From the NCBI GenBank assembly GCA_031261625.1, contig JAISJG010000016.1, forward strand, positions 1-16,735: a stretch of DNA of 16,735 nt, in the 5' to 3' direction. Positions 1 through 6,620 of the stretch are shown here, one piece after another. The stretch comes from Candidatus Methanoplasma sp. (lineage in GTDB: Archaea; Thermoplasmatota; Thermoplasmata; Methanomassiliicoccales; Methanomethylophilaceae). The notes under the pieces were generated by a model that was not told the origin of the DNA, did not search any database, and worked only from the letters and a program-made list of their open reading frames with translations. The position numbers and the translations under genes are program-made. The first letter of the stretch is position 1. Each line of letters starts with the position of its first letter.

Positions 1-105
1 GTATCGGCGGTATACTTCTATCTGACACTACACCTGAGATTATCCCGTGTCGTCAGGGAAGTACTGAAAATGGAAGGCAACTCACGTAAGGATGTTCCCC
101 GCTGA
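1..105 (+). CDS. C-terminal fragment of an unidentified protein (truncated by window edge)
   Basis: Frame 1 is open from the first base to a TGA at 103-105 and encodes 34 residues. It starts with a hydrophobic and aromatic stretch (VSAVYFYLTLHL) and ends in a basic, charged tail (KMEGNSRKDVPR), which would suit a terminal helix. Its stop directly abuts the stop of the convergent minus-strand gene; the same TGATCA double stop recurs at 16448-16453 between two better supported genes. The fragment is too short to assign a family. It could also be a chance open frame, because 34 open codons are weak evidence. Confidence 0.4.
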   Translation, partial: VSAVYFYLTLHLRLSRVVREVLKMEGNSRKDVPR

Positions 106-531
106 TCAGGCGCTGTATCTTCCGTATTTGACTTCGTGTGCGATGCACAGTTCCAGCATTGCACGCAGCAGTTTCTCGGGATTCTTAGGATCCACCTGGG
201 ATATCTCATCCTCGGTGAACGTTCCGTAAATGGCTGTAAGACCTTTTGCAAGGATCTCGAGCTTTTCTGTGATATCTGAACAGTGCTCGTATCTGTAAAC
301 GAGAGTGGAAAAAGGATCCGAATCCAAAGTACGTTGTTTTTCCTTCTCGGGAACGTATCCGGAAAGTTCGCCGAGAGCCTCCCGCACTGCGGTCTGACTC
401 TCATCCTGGAAGACGATCCTCATGTACTTGTGTTCCCCGTTATCGTTGCAGAACGGGCATTTAGACGACTGCGAGGAGCGGTCGATGACCCTGTATCTCT
501 TACAATTTCCGCAGGCGACTATGGCGAACAT
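106..531 (-). CDS. Small zinc-ribbon protein, DUF5817-like
   Basis: The 141-residue protein begins MFAIVACGNCKRYRVID. Cys7, Cys10, Cys25 and Cys28 form two CxxC knuckles 14 residues apart, a compact zinc ribbon. The rest is charged and helical, with no catalytic motif that I can see. The N-terminus resembles archaeal DUF5817 zinc-ribbon proteins; this is recognition from memory, not a search. I chose the ATG at 529-531 because it overlaps the TGA of the upstream decarboxylase gene by one base (TGATG) and puts the zinc ribbon at the extreme N-terminus. A longer open frame extends upstream, but it runs antisense-free through pdaD coding sequence and is Arg-rich, so it is a shadow. It is the last gene of a three-gene operon. 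Its function is unknown; nucleic acid or protein binding is plausible from the ribbon. Confidence 0.85.
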   Translation of the reverse strand: MFAIVACGNCKRYRVIDRSSQSSKCPFCNDNGEHKYMRIVFQDESQTAVREALGELSGYVPEKEKQRTLDSDPFSTLVYRYEHCSDITEKLEILAKGLTAIYGTFTEDEISQVDPKNPEKLLRAMLELCIAHEVKYGRYSA

Positions 532-1016
532 CAGCGGTACTCCGTGAAAACAAGTGCCGCGACGCAGCAACCGAATGTTTTCGGAGGAACGTGCAACTCT
601 TCCGTCACGTACGTTATTTCTCCGAATTCTATGCCGCGGAGCTCGGCCATTTCCCTCATCTTCGCTCCGAGTTCGGATTCCAGGTCCTTTGCGGAACCGC
701 GCAGTCTTCCTTCGGCGACATATCCTCCCTTTCCGTCCTTGCGGAAAGTGTAGGATATCCCAGCCGCGACGGTCTCCCCGCCGATCCCGCGGATCTGTGA
801 GAGAACGCAATGTGTGACGGCGCCCATCGGAAGTTCTGTGATCTCCGTTTTCTCCGCCCCTATCGGTATGACGGATGATACTGCTACAAGGTTCTGCTCG
901 CTGATCCCTGCCTGATGCAGAGCGCGGTCGAACGCGTTGAGATCGGAGACCGTACTTGTCGCCTTTCCGGATGTTATAAAGAATTTCGAAGGGACCAGTT
1001 GCATGATATCAACCAT
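531..1016 (-). CDS. pdaD: Pyruvoyl-dependent arginine decarboxylase
   Basis: This 161-residue protein matches the archaeal PvlArgDC family in length and layout. The proenzyme self-cleaves at a Ser-Ser pair to form beta and alpha chains, and the second serine becomes the pyruvoyl cofactor. The sequence NLVAVSSVIP places that pair at Ser47-Ser48. Supporting landmarks are LNAFDRAL before the site, ELPMGAV after it, and the conserved C-terminal region with HVPPKTFGCCVAALVF. The enzyme converts arginine to agmatine, the archaeal entry to polyamines and also the precursor of agmatidine in the wobble base of tRNA-Ile2. The start ATG lies inside the end of the PAC2 gene (8-nt overlap at 1009-1016), so translation is probably coupled. 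An internal Met5 is a possible alternative start. The family assignment is confident; activity is inferred. Confidence 0.93.
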   Translation of the reverse strand: MVDIMQLVPSKFFITSGKATSTVSDLNAFDRALHQAGISEQNLVAVSSVIPIGAEKTEITELPMGAVTHCVLSQIRGIGGETVAAGISYTFRKDGKGGYVAEGRLRGSAKDLESELGAKMREMAELRGIEFGEITYVTEELHVPPKTFGCCVAALVFTEYR

Positions 1017-1749
1017 AAAGTTGCCGGATATCGGTGGAATCTTTGTTATTGTACTCTTCCTGGGATTTTACTCTGCTCTCGATCTCCTCCGCTTCTTTGT
1101 AGAGCGGGGTCGGATCGATCTTCAGTTCCGGGATTATCTTCGAAAGCGGTTCGATGAGGCTCGCTGCGGCCTTGGGATCGGGAAGTGCGGGGTTCGCCGC
1201 ACACAATATGCTCATGACGTCCACACCAGTGCGGTATCCTTCATAGAGCATTATCCCGGTCACTCCGCGCACCAGTCCCTCGTCCAGTCTGTGTATCTCC
1301 AATTCTTCGATCGTTTTTCTTACGGCCTCGGACGATCCGCAGGCCATCATGGTCCTTTTGTCGTCGAAGGGCGGTACGCCTTCAAGTGCGATGATCTTCT
1401 TCACTCCGAGTTCGTTGAAAAGATCCATCAGGGCGTAGGTGATTTCGAAGCACTGTTCCGGCTTCGGAGCGACCTCCGATGTGACCACAACGATGCTTCC
1501 GCATTTGTCGTCCTTTGTCTCTCTGGCACATCCGTAGACACGCATCGGAGGGTAAGGGGTTCCGTTCTGGATCATACAGTACGGTGGAAGGTCCGGTGAC
1601 ACTATGGCCGCGATGACCGACATTTTCAGTTCCCTCACAATGAGGTTGCCGAGTATCGAACCCACAAGACCGATGCTCGGTAATCCGATTATTGCGATGG
1701 GTTCGTCGTAAACATCATCGGTGTATCTGAGAACCTTCGTTTCTGACAT
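1009..1749 (-). CDS. PAC2-family proteasome assembly chaperone (PbaB-like)
   Basis: The 246-residue protein has the typical length and N-terminal signature of the PAC2 family (EPIAIIGLPSIGLVGSILG at about residues 17-35), followed by the IALEGVPPF segment near the middle. Archaeal PAC2 proteins such as PbaA and PbaB bind proteasome alpha subunits and help assembly or gate opening. The last three residues are Leu-Tyr-Gly, which satisfies the hydrophobic-Tyr-X (HbYX) rule used by proteasome activators to dock into alpha-ring pockets. It is the first gene of a minus-strand operon with pdaD and the zinc-ribbon gene. The ATG at 1747-1749 lies 27 nt from the centre of a TATA-like box at 1772-1780, so the transcript is probably leaderless. 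Family assignment is firm; the proteasome role here is inferred. Confidence 0.88.
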   Translation of the reverse strand: MSETKVLRYTDDVYDEPIAIIGLPSIGLVGSILGNLIVRELKMSVIAAIVSPDLPPYCMIQNGTPYPPMRVYGCARETKDDKCGSIVVVTSEVAPKPEQCFEITYALMDLFNELGVKKIIALEGVPPFDDKRTMMACGSSEAVRKTIEELEIHRLDEGLVRGVTGIMLYEGYRTGVDVMSILCAANPALPDPKAAASLIEPLSKIIPELKIDPTPLYKEAEEIESRVKSQEEYNNKDSTDIRQLYG

Positions 1750-1771
1750 ACCGCGGGTATGGAGTTGAATG

Positions 1772-1780
1772 TATTAATTA
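1772..1780. promoter_or_regulatory. Single AT-rich box serving two divergent leaderless genes
   Basis: TATTAATTA is centred at 1776, which is 26 nt before the M16 peptidase ATG (1802) and 27 nt before the PAC2 ATG (1749) on the other strand. The whole gap is 52 nt and contains no second TATA candidate. The core ATTAAT is palindromic, so it can be read as a TATA box in both directions. The GGAG at 1797-1800 is only 1 nt from the M16 ATG, too close for a normal ribosome binding site, which also favours a leaderless start. Confidence 0.6.
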
Positions 1781-1801
1781 CCAGCACTGCATCGCAGGAG
1801 C

Positions 1802-3076
1802 ATGAGCGAACAGAACATTTCACTGGCCAAGACATCTGCGGGGATACCCGTACTGACGGAGAGGATCCCGGGCAGCGGAAGCGCGGGGTACATGGTCGCA
1901 GTGGGAACCGGATCGAGGGACGAGACTCCGGACATATTCGGACTGTCACACTTACTCGAACACGTTGTTTTCAGAGAGACGAAAACAAGATCGTCCTACC
2001 AGATGGCCAAGGAGATGGAAGGGGCCGGCGGAGAACTTAACGCTTTTACCGGAAGGGAGCTCACGGCATTCTACGGGATAACCATCGCAGAGACCAAGGA
2101 TGTCGCAAAAGAGATGGTATCGGACATCGTTGCGAATCCTCTGATAACCGACAACGACGTCGATCTCGAGAAGAAGATAGTCCTCCAGGAGCTCAGTATG
2201 CTGGAGAACGAGCCGGAATCCTACATACACGATCTTTTCGCAAGGAATTTCTGGAGAGGTCACGCACTGTCCCAGGACGAGGGCGGAGAGATCGAGATAG
2301 TCAAAAAACTCGGTTCGAAAGAACTCAGAACATACTACGAGGAGAGATACGGGATCCCGAACATCGCGGTGTTCGCGGCAGGGGATATCACCTCGGAAGA
2401 CACGGTAGCATGGGCGGAGGAGAAATTCGACGGGCTCACCGGAAAGAAGAAGATCGAGAGGTCGAAACCTCCGGTACCGAAAGCCTATTACAGATTCCAT
2501 AAGAACGAGTCCGAGCACTGCCACGTGGGTATCGGATTCCCGGCGTATGCCCCGGACCACAAGGACCGCACCGCGGCACAGCTTCTCAGCGGCGTAATAG
2601 GGTCGGGAACGAGTTCCAGACTGTTCCAGGAAGTGAGGGAGAAGAAGGCTCTTGTGTACTCGGTGCACAGCATGATCGACCAGCATTCCGATGCAGGGGC
2701 ACTGTGTGCTTTCATGTCCTCCACGGATGCCAACACCGTCGAGGCCATAGAGACATCCGTCAAGGTGTTCTCCGACCTGAAGAAGAACGGATTGGAGAAA
2801 GGGGAATTGGACAGGACACGCAGACTGATCAAAGGTGCGATAGTCAGGTCCATGGAGTCCACGGAACGCAGGATGTACAGGCTCGGAAGGGATTACATGC
2901 TGGACGGAAGCATCAAAACGCTCGACGACCGCCTCAAAGCGTTAGACGCCGTCACGGAAGAAGATGTGTTAAGGGTCGCGGACGATCTCATCCACGCGGA
3001 CAGACTGAACATAACCGTTCTCGGAAAAGGCAACAGGGAGATCAAGAAATTCGATCTCTCGCATCTTGGGATCTGA
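1802..3076 (+). CDS. M16-family zinc metallopeptidase
   Basis: The 424-residue protein has the inverted zinc motif HLLEH at residues 50-54 (His50, Glu53 catalytic, His54). The third zinc ligand is probably Glu130 in IVLQELSMLENEPE, at the usual distance of about 76 residues. The C-terminal half carries the second M16 fold with its hallmark GSGTSSRLFQEVREKKALVYSV, which supplies the substrate-contacting Arg and Tyr. Length and two-domain order match processing-peptidase and PqqF-like M16B enzymes. No signal peptide is visible, so it is likely a cytosolic peptidase of short or unfolded peptides; the substrate is unknown. Its 3' end overlaps the convergent hydrogenase protease gene by 35 bp. It stands alone in its own transcription unit. 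Confidence 0.93.
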   Translation: MSEQNISLAKTSAGIPVLTERIPGSGSAGYMVAVGTGSRDETPDIFGLSHLLEHVVFRETKTRSSYQMAKEMEGAGGELNAFTGRELTAFYGITIAETKDVAKEMVSDIVANPLITDNDVDLEKKIVLQELSMLENEPESYIHDLFARNFWRGHALSQDEGGEIEIVKKLGSKELRTYYEERYGIPNIAVFAAGDITSEDTVAWAEEKFDGLTGKKKIERSKPPVPKAYYRFHKNESEHCHVGIGFPAYAPDHKDRTAAQLLSGVIGSGTSSRLFQEVREKKALVYSVHSMIDQHSDAGALCAFMSSTDANTVEAIETSVKVFSDLKKNGLEKGELDRTRRLIKGAIVRSMESTERRMYRLGRDYMLDGSIKTLDDRLKALDAVTEEDVLRVADDLIHADRLNITVLGKGNREIKKFDLSHLGI

Positions 3077-3545
3077 ACCCATCGATGATGTGGAGTACGG
3101 CGTCCTTAGCTGATTCCACAGCGTCCTCGACCTCGGAGGTCATGGATTCGCTGACGGTCTGGAGGTCCCTGACCTCCACCGCGACGAATCTGATGGCCAG
3201 CGGCATCATTTCAGGTTCCAGTGTCCTTCCCATTTTTATCGCGGTTGCAAGGTTCACGTCGTGTGCGGGAACATCCGCTATTGTGGAATCGAAATCCTCC
3301 GGATTGAATATGAGGACCGTTCCGGGTTCGTAATCATACGTCTGTATGGCATCCACGATCACCGCATAACGGTAACCGCGGACCATAGGGATTATCTCGA
3401 GGCCACCGACGGCTTCCTGAAGAGTGTCCACGTCTGGTATTTTCAAAGATTCCACAGCTTCGGATATCTTCAGACCGACAGCATCATCCGACATTATCGG
3501 GCTTCCGAGACCTATGACGATGATCCGTTCGAGTTTTCCTGCCAT
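3042..3545 (-). CDS. Hydrogenase maturation protease (HyaD/HycI/FrhD type)
   Basis: The 167-residue protein starts MAGKLERIIVIGLGSPIMSD and belongs to the nickel-dependent endopeptidases that trim the C-terminus of [NiFe]-hydrogenase large subunits. Family landmarks are the GxGSP-loop followed by DDAVG (Asp20-Asp21), VDAI (Asp65) and a histidine at 95 in AHDV. These match in spacing the Glu/Asp, Asp and His nickel ligands of E. coli HybD. About 30 extra charged residues follow the core. I chose the ATG at 3543-3545 over the upstream ATG of the open frame because the family fold begins here and a TATA-like box lies 25 nt upstream. No hydrogenase structural gene is in the window, so the partner enzyme is unknown. 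Confidence 0.85.
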   Translation of the reverse strand: MAGKLERIIVIGLGSPIMSDDAVGLKISEAVESLKIPDVDTLQEAVGGLEIIPMVRGYRYAVIVDAIQTYDYEPGTVLIFNPEDFDSTIADVPAHDVNLATAIKMGRTLEPEMMPLAIRFVAVEVRDLQTVSESMTSEVEDAVESAKDAVLHIIDGFRSQDARDRIS

Positions 3546-3565
3546 CGGTTCAGCAATCCGGAGCG

Positions 3566-3574
3566 ATATATTAG
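3566..3574 (-). promoter_or_regulatory. TATA-like box of the hydrogenase protease gene
   Basis: Read on the minus strand, CTAATATAT is centred about 25 nt upstream of the ATG at 3545 and no Shine-Dalgarno sequence lies between. This fits leaderless archaeal initiation and supports the shorter start chosen for the gene. Confidence 0.5.
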
Positions 3575-3642
3575 ATATTTCTGCATATGATCCCGGGGTA
3601 CACTCTTTTTCGGGTTGTTCCCATGTGCACAACAATCAGAAA

Positions 3643-5022
3643 TCATCCCGAATATATGTCATCGAGATCGATAAGTCTGATGTCCGAGTCTTTTCCGTAT
3701 TCTTCGACATATTCCGACAGATCATCATCGAATCCGTATGCAGAGAAAATAACAAACCTGCGGTTGCTCAGATGCCTGATGTATTCTGCTGTATCTTTCA
3801 ACTGGTTGAGTACTCCGAATCCTATCGGTTTGCGACGGAATTTACATTCACATAACAGTGAGACATCATACCCGTTTTCCGAAACTATCGCGACAATATC
3901 CACGTCACGATCCTCGTCACCTGCGCGACCCCACCATTTTCCGATGTCTTTGCACATCATGGTCCTGCATATGTAGTCCGAACATACGTCCTCGAAAGTC
4001 ATACCCATGCACATGTCTATGTCATGTTCTATTTTCTTGTAGACTGCGGCAGCATCTTCGTTCGGCAGCAGATTAGGACGCCCTTCCAGCACCATGAAAT
4101 AGAAACGTATCAGACAGTCCTTTATTCTGAATAACGGGTGTTTGGGGGCTCCCACCATCGGATTCACCCTCTCGACCATGTCCACAAGTCCCATGTCCTT
4201 GAGATATTTGCCGCATGCCTGTTCTGTTATCCTGGTTTTTTCTGAGATCTCTTTTATGCGGGTGGAACCTCTGGCAAGGAAGTGTACAATCGCTGTGCAT
4301 GTCGATACAGCTGGAAGTTCTCTTGCGATCATCACGGATGCTTCATCAAGAAGTGGTGAAGGGGACGAGAGGAAGTTCTTTATCACGCATTCTTCGAACG
4401 TCTTTCCGTTCATCATTTCATGGTAGTACGGCACACCTCCCACTGCAAGATACACTCTGAATGCATCGATATCGCTCATATTAGGATGAAATTCGCGACA
4501 TTCCGCAGGAGATAACGGTCCAAGTTTGATGCGCAAAGGAAATCTGCCGTATAGCGGGCGTTTCGGATCCTCGGTCTCATCGGTCATCAAACGTATGGAT
4601 GATCCGCAGATTATCAGCATGACATCTGCGTCTTGAAGGTCCATATCTATGAAACGTTGTACAGCTGAAGGTATATAATCTGCGGAAGATGAAAGATATG
4701 GGAATTCATCAAAAACCAGGATGGTCTTCTTCTCTTTGCAGATCTCGGATAAACTTACCAATGCACGGAACATATTGTCATATGCGCCCGGATCCGTTCC
4801 GCGATAGGAGGTGACTGCTGCACGTATAATGTCCAGATTCACGGATTCGGATCCATCTACGAATTGTATGTATATGCTGGGTTTGTCTTCACAGAACTTT
4901 TTAATTAAAGCACTTTTTCCGATGCGACGGCGACCGTATATGGCGCACGTGTGTCTGCCAGGCCTGGAATACAGTTCATCGAGATATTCTAGTTCTCTTT
5001 TTCTGCCTATGAAGTGTCCCAT
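3643..5022 (-). CDS. Archaeal P-loop ATPase with DUF234-like nuclease-fold C-terminus
   Basis: This 459-residue protein has the archaeal ATPase architecture (Arch_ATPase plus DUF234). It opens with FIGRKRELEYLDEL, then Walker A GRRRIGKS (30-37), Walker B ILVFDEF (Asp105-Glu106) and the sensor-like MLIICGSS. A winged-helix segment follows (STRIKEISEKTRITEQ). The C-terminal 90 residues contain DVDIVAI and LLCECKF; Asp375, Glu392 and Lys394 fit a PD-(D/E)XK nuclease core. Members are common, mostly solitary and biochemically obscure; defence, toxin-like or selfish roles have been suggested but not settled. The gene is alone on the minus strand, divergent from a regulator, and looks more AT-rich than its neighbours. 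The start at 5022 is supported by a TATA-like box 24 nt upstream. No accessory partner gene is seen. Confidence 0.88.
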   Translation of the reverse strand: MGHFIGRKRELEYLDELYSRPGRHTCAIYGRRRIGKSALIKKFCEDKPSIYIQFVDGSESVNLDIIRAAVTSYRGTDPGAYDNMFRALVSLSEICKEKKTILVFDEFPYLSSSADYIPSAVQRFIDMDLQDADVMLIICGSSIRLMTDETEDPKRPLYGRFPLRIKLGPLSPAECREFHPNMSDIDAFRVYLAVGGVPYYHEMMNGKTFEECVIKNFLSSPSPLLDEASVMIARELPAVSTCTAIVHFLARGSTRIKEISEKTRITEQACGKYLKDMGLVDMVERVNPMVGAPKHPLFRIKDCLIRFYFMVLEGRPNLLPNEDAAAVYKKIEHDIDMCMGMTFEDVCSDYICRTMMCKDIGKWWGRAGDEDRDVDIVAIVSENGYDVSLLCECKFRRKPIGFGVLNQLKDTAEYIRHLSNRRFVIFSAYGFDDDLSEYVEEYGKDSDIRLIDLDDIYSG

Positions 5023-5041
5023 ATGTGCATATCTTCGTAGA

Positions 5042-5050
5042 CATATAATA
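5042..5050 (-). promoter_or_regulatory. TATA-like box of the DUF234-type ATPase gene
   Basis: On the minus strand the element reads TATTATATG, centred 24 nt upstream of the ATG at 5022, with no room for a leader. A purine-rich ATTAAAC that could act as BRE lies just upstream (5051-5057), and the first palindrome copy (5063-5080) begins 12 nt beyond the box. Confidence 0.55.
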
Positions 5051-5062
5051 GTTTAATGGTTT

Positions 5063-5138
5063 TGAAACTAATTGGTTTCATAATTTTATTTTGAAACTAA
5101 ATACATTCAAAAATATATTTACAAACTAATTGGTTTCA
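5063..5138. repeat. Three palindromic operator-like repeats at 29-nt period
   Basis: Copy 1 at 5063-5080 reads TGAAACTAATTGGTTTCA, a near-perfect inverted repeat (TGAAAC/GTTTCA arms, AATT core). Copy 3 at 5121-5138 differs only in its first two bases, and the identity continues: 5065-5087 and 5123-5145 are exact 23-nt direct repeats. Copy 2 at 5092-5109 is degenerate (14 of 18 bases agree, left half intact). Starts are at 5063, 5092 and 5121, exactly 29 nt apart. The array sits between two divergent genes, with copy 1 beside the ATPase promoter and copy 3 beside the regulator promoter. This arrangement suits a transcription factor binding several sites, most simply the adjacent LysR/ModE-like protein, but the binding protein is not shown by sequence. 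Confidence 0.8.
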
Positions 5139-5162
5139 TAATTTTCAAATAAGTTTCAGACG

Positions 5163-5170
5163 GTTAAAAA
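5163..5170 (+). promoter_or_regulatory. Possible TATA box of the winged-helix regulator gene
   Basis: GTTAAAAA lies about 38 nt upstream of the ATG at 5205, giving a short leader of roughly 10 nt. The stretch between is A-rich with no clear Shine-Dalgarno sequence. It starts 24 nt after palindrome copy 3. Confidence 0.4.
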
Positions 5171-5204
5171 TCAACACAGAGTCTCCGCAAAAGATTTTCA
5201 ATCA

Positions 5205-6026
5205 ATGGCACAATGTCCGGACGTGGAACTATCAGTCAGGACAGAACAGATCGTGAACGGCCATGTCATAACCAACCGTCAGTTGGAGACACTTGCGACC
5301 GTGGCATCCACCGGCAGTAAGACCGCCGCAGCGAAGAAACTGGGATTGTCCGTTCCTGTTGTACACAGATACATCGAAGCGATCGAAGAGGCCGTCGGCA
5401 CATCGATAACGATATCCACTCCCAGAGGGACGAAACTCAACGCCGAGGGTGAGAAGATGGTCGAGACATACTTCGCAACCGAACTGAGATGTTCGGACGA
5501 CCATAAATTCACTATCTGTTGCAGTCCGGTGACCGAGGATCTGCTTATGTCCGTTCTTTCGGCACTGAAGATGACGGATGTCGAACTGGTTATCTCCGAC
5601 GATATACACAATCTGAGGATGATGAGAGAGAATCTTGCGGATTTCGCCGTCATCGACGATCCGCTGTATCTTTTCGATGCCGAAGAGTTCGAAAGTATCG
5701 AGATAGGATACATGGGGATGGTGTTCGTTGACAACGGACATTCCTTCGTACGTTACAGATACGGGGCACAGAGGGTCGCTTTCATGTTCCTTGATACTAT
5801 GGACCATAAGTACACCATAGATTCGGAGACGTTCTCGCTTCCCGAACTTTTGGGATCCAACAAGAGCTTCTTCGTCGACGAATTCCTTCTGCTGAGGAAA
5901 GGACTGAAGCTGAAGAGCGCTGTCGACCCGAAGATCCTCAGACACGCCATAACTGCAATATATCGCAGGGAAACCAAGACAATTTCCAAATTGGTCAAGG
6001 CTTTGCAGTCAAGGAACATAAAATAA
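5205..6026 (+). CDS. Winged-helix transcriptional regulator, LysR/ModE-like
   Basis: Residues 22-61 of this 273-residue protein form a LysR/ModE-type helix-turn-helix: ITNRQLETLATVASTGS, then KTAAAKKLGLSVPVVHRYIEAIE. A wing with TPRGTKLNAEGE follows. The remaining 180 residues look like a compact ligand-binding domain starting at HKFTICCSP and resembling half of a periplasmic-binding-protein fold. No molybdate-binding TOBE motif is recognisable, and the effector is unknown. It is divergent from the DUF234-type ATPase across a palindrome array and lies 85 nt upstream of hdrC, so it may control either neighbour or itself. LysR-type regulators classically bind arrays of dyad sites in divergent promoters, which fits the location. 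Family assignment is moderate; the target is inference. Confidence 0.82.
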   Translation: MAQCPDVELSVRTEQIVNGHVITNRQLETLATVASTGSKTAAAKKLGLSVPVVHRYIEAIEEAVGTSITISTPRGTKLNAEGEKMVETYFATELRCSDDHKFTICCSPVTEDLLMSVLSALKMTDVELVISDDIHNLRMMRENLADFAVIDDPLYLFDAEEFESIEIGYMGMVFVDNGHSFVRYRYGAQRVAFMFLDTMDHKYTIDSETFSLPELLGSNKSFFVDEFLLLRKGLKLKSAVDPKILRHAITAIYRRETKTISKLVKALQSRNIK

Positions 6027-6029
6027 GCA

Positions 6030-6045
6030 TTACCGTTTAAGGTAA
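6030..6045. promoter_or_regulatory. Inverted repeat between regulator gene and hdrC
   Basis: TTACCGTTTAAGGTAA is a perfect 5-bp inverted repeat with a 6-nt spacer. It begins 3 nt after the regulator stop codon and ends 26 nt upstream of the hdrC TATA-like box. It could be an operator for hdrCB or a weak terminator stem for the regulator gene. It does not match the 5063-5138 palindromes. Confidence 0.4.
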
Positions 6046-6070
6046 CAGGTATTCGGTGTGATATCTTTAT

Positions 6071-6079
6071 TTTATATAG
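6071..6079 (+). promoter_or_regulatory. TATA box of hdrCB
   Basis: TTTATATAG is a strong archaeal TATA-like element centred 37 nt upstream of the hdrC ATG. A start site about 25 nt downstream would leave a short leader that still contains the AAGGTGAT Shine-Dalgarno sequence at 6101-6108. Confidence 0.6.
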
Positions 6080-6111
6080 AGGGACATAATCTCCTTTTCC
6101 AAGGTGATTTT

Positions 6112-6615
6112 ATGGTTACGGAGATAAAACCAAACCCCGAATTCGAGGCTAAGATAGCCGAGCTCGGCGGAGCCGATGTGAAAATGTGTTTCCAGTGCGG
6201 AACATGCACAGCAGGCTGCCCGTCCGGAAGGCGCACTTCATACAGGGTAAGAAAGCTCATGAGACAGGCACAGCTTGGACTCAGGGAAGAGATAATCAGC
6301 AGCGAGGAGCTGTGGGACTGCAGCACATGTTACACATGTGTCGAGAGATGCCCCCGTGCCGTGCCGATAGTCGATATCATTGTCGCACTCAGGAACATAG
6401 CGGTTTCGGAAGGTCACATCTATAAAAACCACAAAGCGACCGCCACGAACCTCTACAAATTCGGACACACTGTCGCCAACAACGACAAGATCAAAGCACT
6501 CAGGACCGAACTCGGTCTTCCGGCAGATCCCCCGACCGTCCTTGTCAACAAGAAAGCAATGGAAGAGGTCCTGGTACTCCTGAACGAGACCGGATTCAAC
6601 AAGATCGTGGAGTGA
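6112..6615 (+). CDS. hdrC: Heterodisulfide reductase subunit C
   Basis: HdrC is the iron-sulfur electron-relay subunit that feeds HdrB in CoM-S-S-CoB heterodisulfide reduction, the last step of methanogenesis. The 167-residue protein has two complete 4Fe-4S motifs: Cys26, 29, 32, 36 (CFQCGTCTAGCP) and Cys70, 73, 76, 80 (CSTCYTCVERCP). The length is slightly short for the family but nothing is missing. I use the ATG at 6112 rather than the one at 6058 because AAGGTGAT (6101-6108) is a good ribosome binding site 3 nt upstream of the ATG, and because the earlier start would precede the TATA box. It is followed by hdrB after 5 nt. No hdrA is in the window, which suggests that hdrA is encoded elsewhere. 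Confidence 0.95.
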   Translation: MVTEIKPNPEFEAKIAELGGADVKMCFQCGTCTAGCPSGRRTSYRVRKLMRQAQLGLREEIISSEELWDCSTCYTCVERCPRAVPIVDIIVALRNIAVSEGHIYKNHKATATNLYKFGHTVANNDKIKALRTELGLPADPPTVLVNKKAMEEVLVLLNETGFNKIVE

Positions 6616-6620
6616 TTCAA

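Noticed and set aside
18..404. Minus-strand open frame of 128 codons near the window start
   Set aside because: It overlaps the zinc-ribbon gene in another frame, has low-complexity Arg/Ser/Thr-rich content and no family resemblance. The zinc-ribbon frame has clear motifs and operon-style overlap.
283..753. Plus-strand open frame of 156 codons opposite pdaD and the zinc-ribbon gene
   Set aside because: It is antisense to two genes supported by motifs; it has no promoter, ribosome site or recognisable domain.
529..810. Upstream extension of the zinc-ribbon gene frame to 810
   Set aside because: The extension lies fully within pdaD coding sequence and is Arg-rich shadow translation. The ATG at 531 overlaps the pdaD stop and puts the zinc knuckles at the N-terminus.
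1952..2686. Minus-strand open frame of 244 codons opposite the M16 peptidase
   Set aside because: It is a shadow frame of a gene with zinc and substrate motifs; its composition is typical of reversed coding sequence.
5063..5145. CRISPR-like array
   Set aside because: Only three units with 11-nt gaps, the middle one degenerate, no room for spacers and no cas genes. A dyad operator array explains it better.
6612..6620. GTG start for hdrB overlapping the hdrC stop
   Set aside because: The ATG at 6621 has GGAGTGA at proper spacing and gives the standard HdrB N-terminus.
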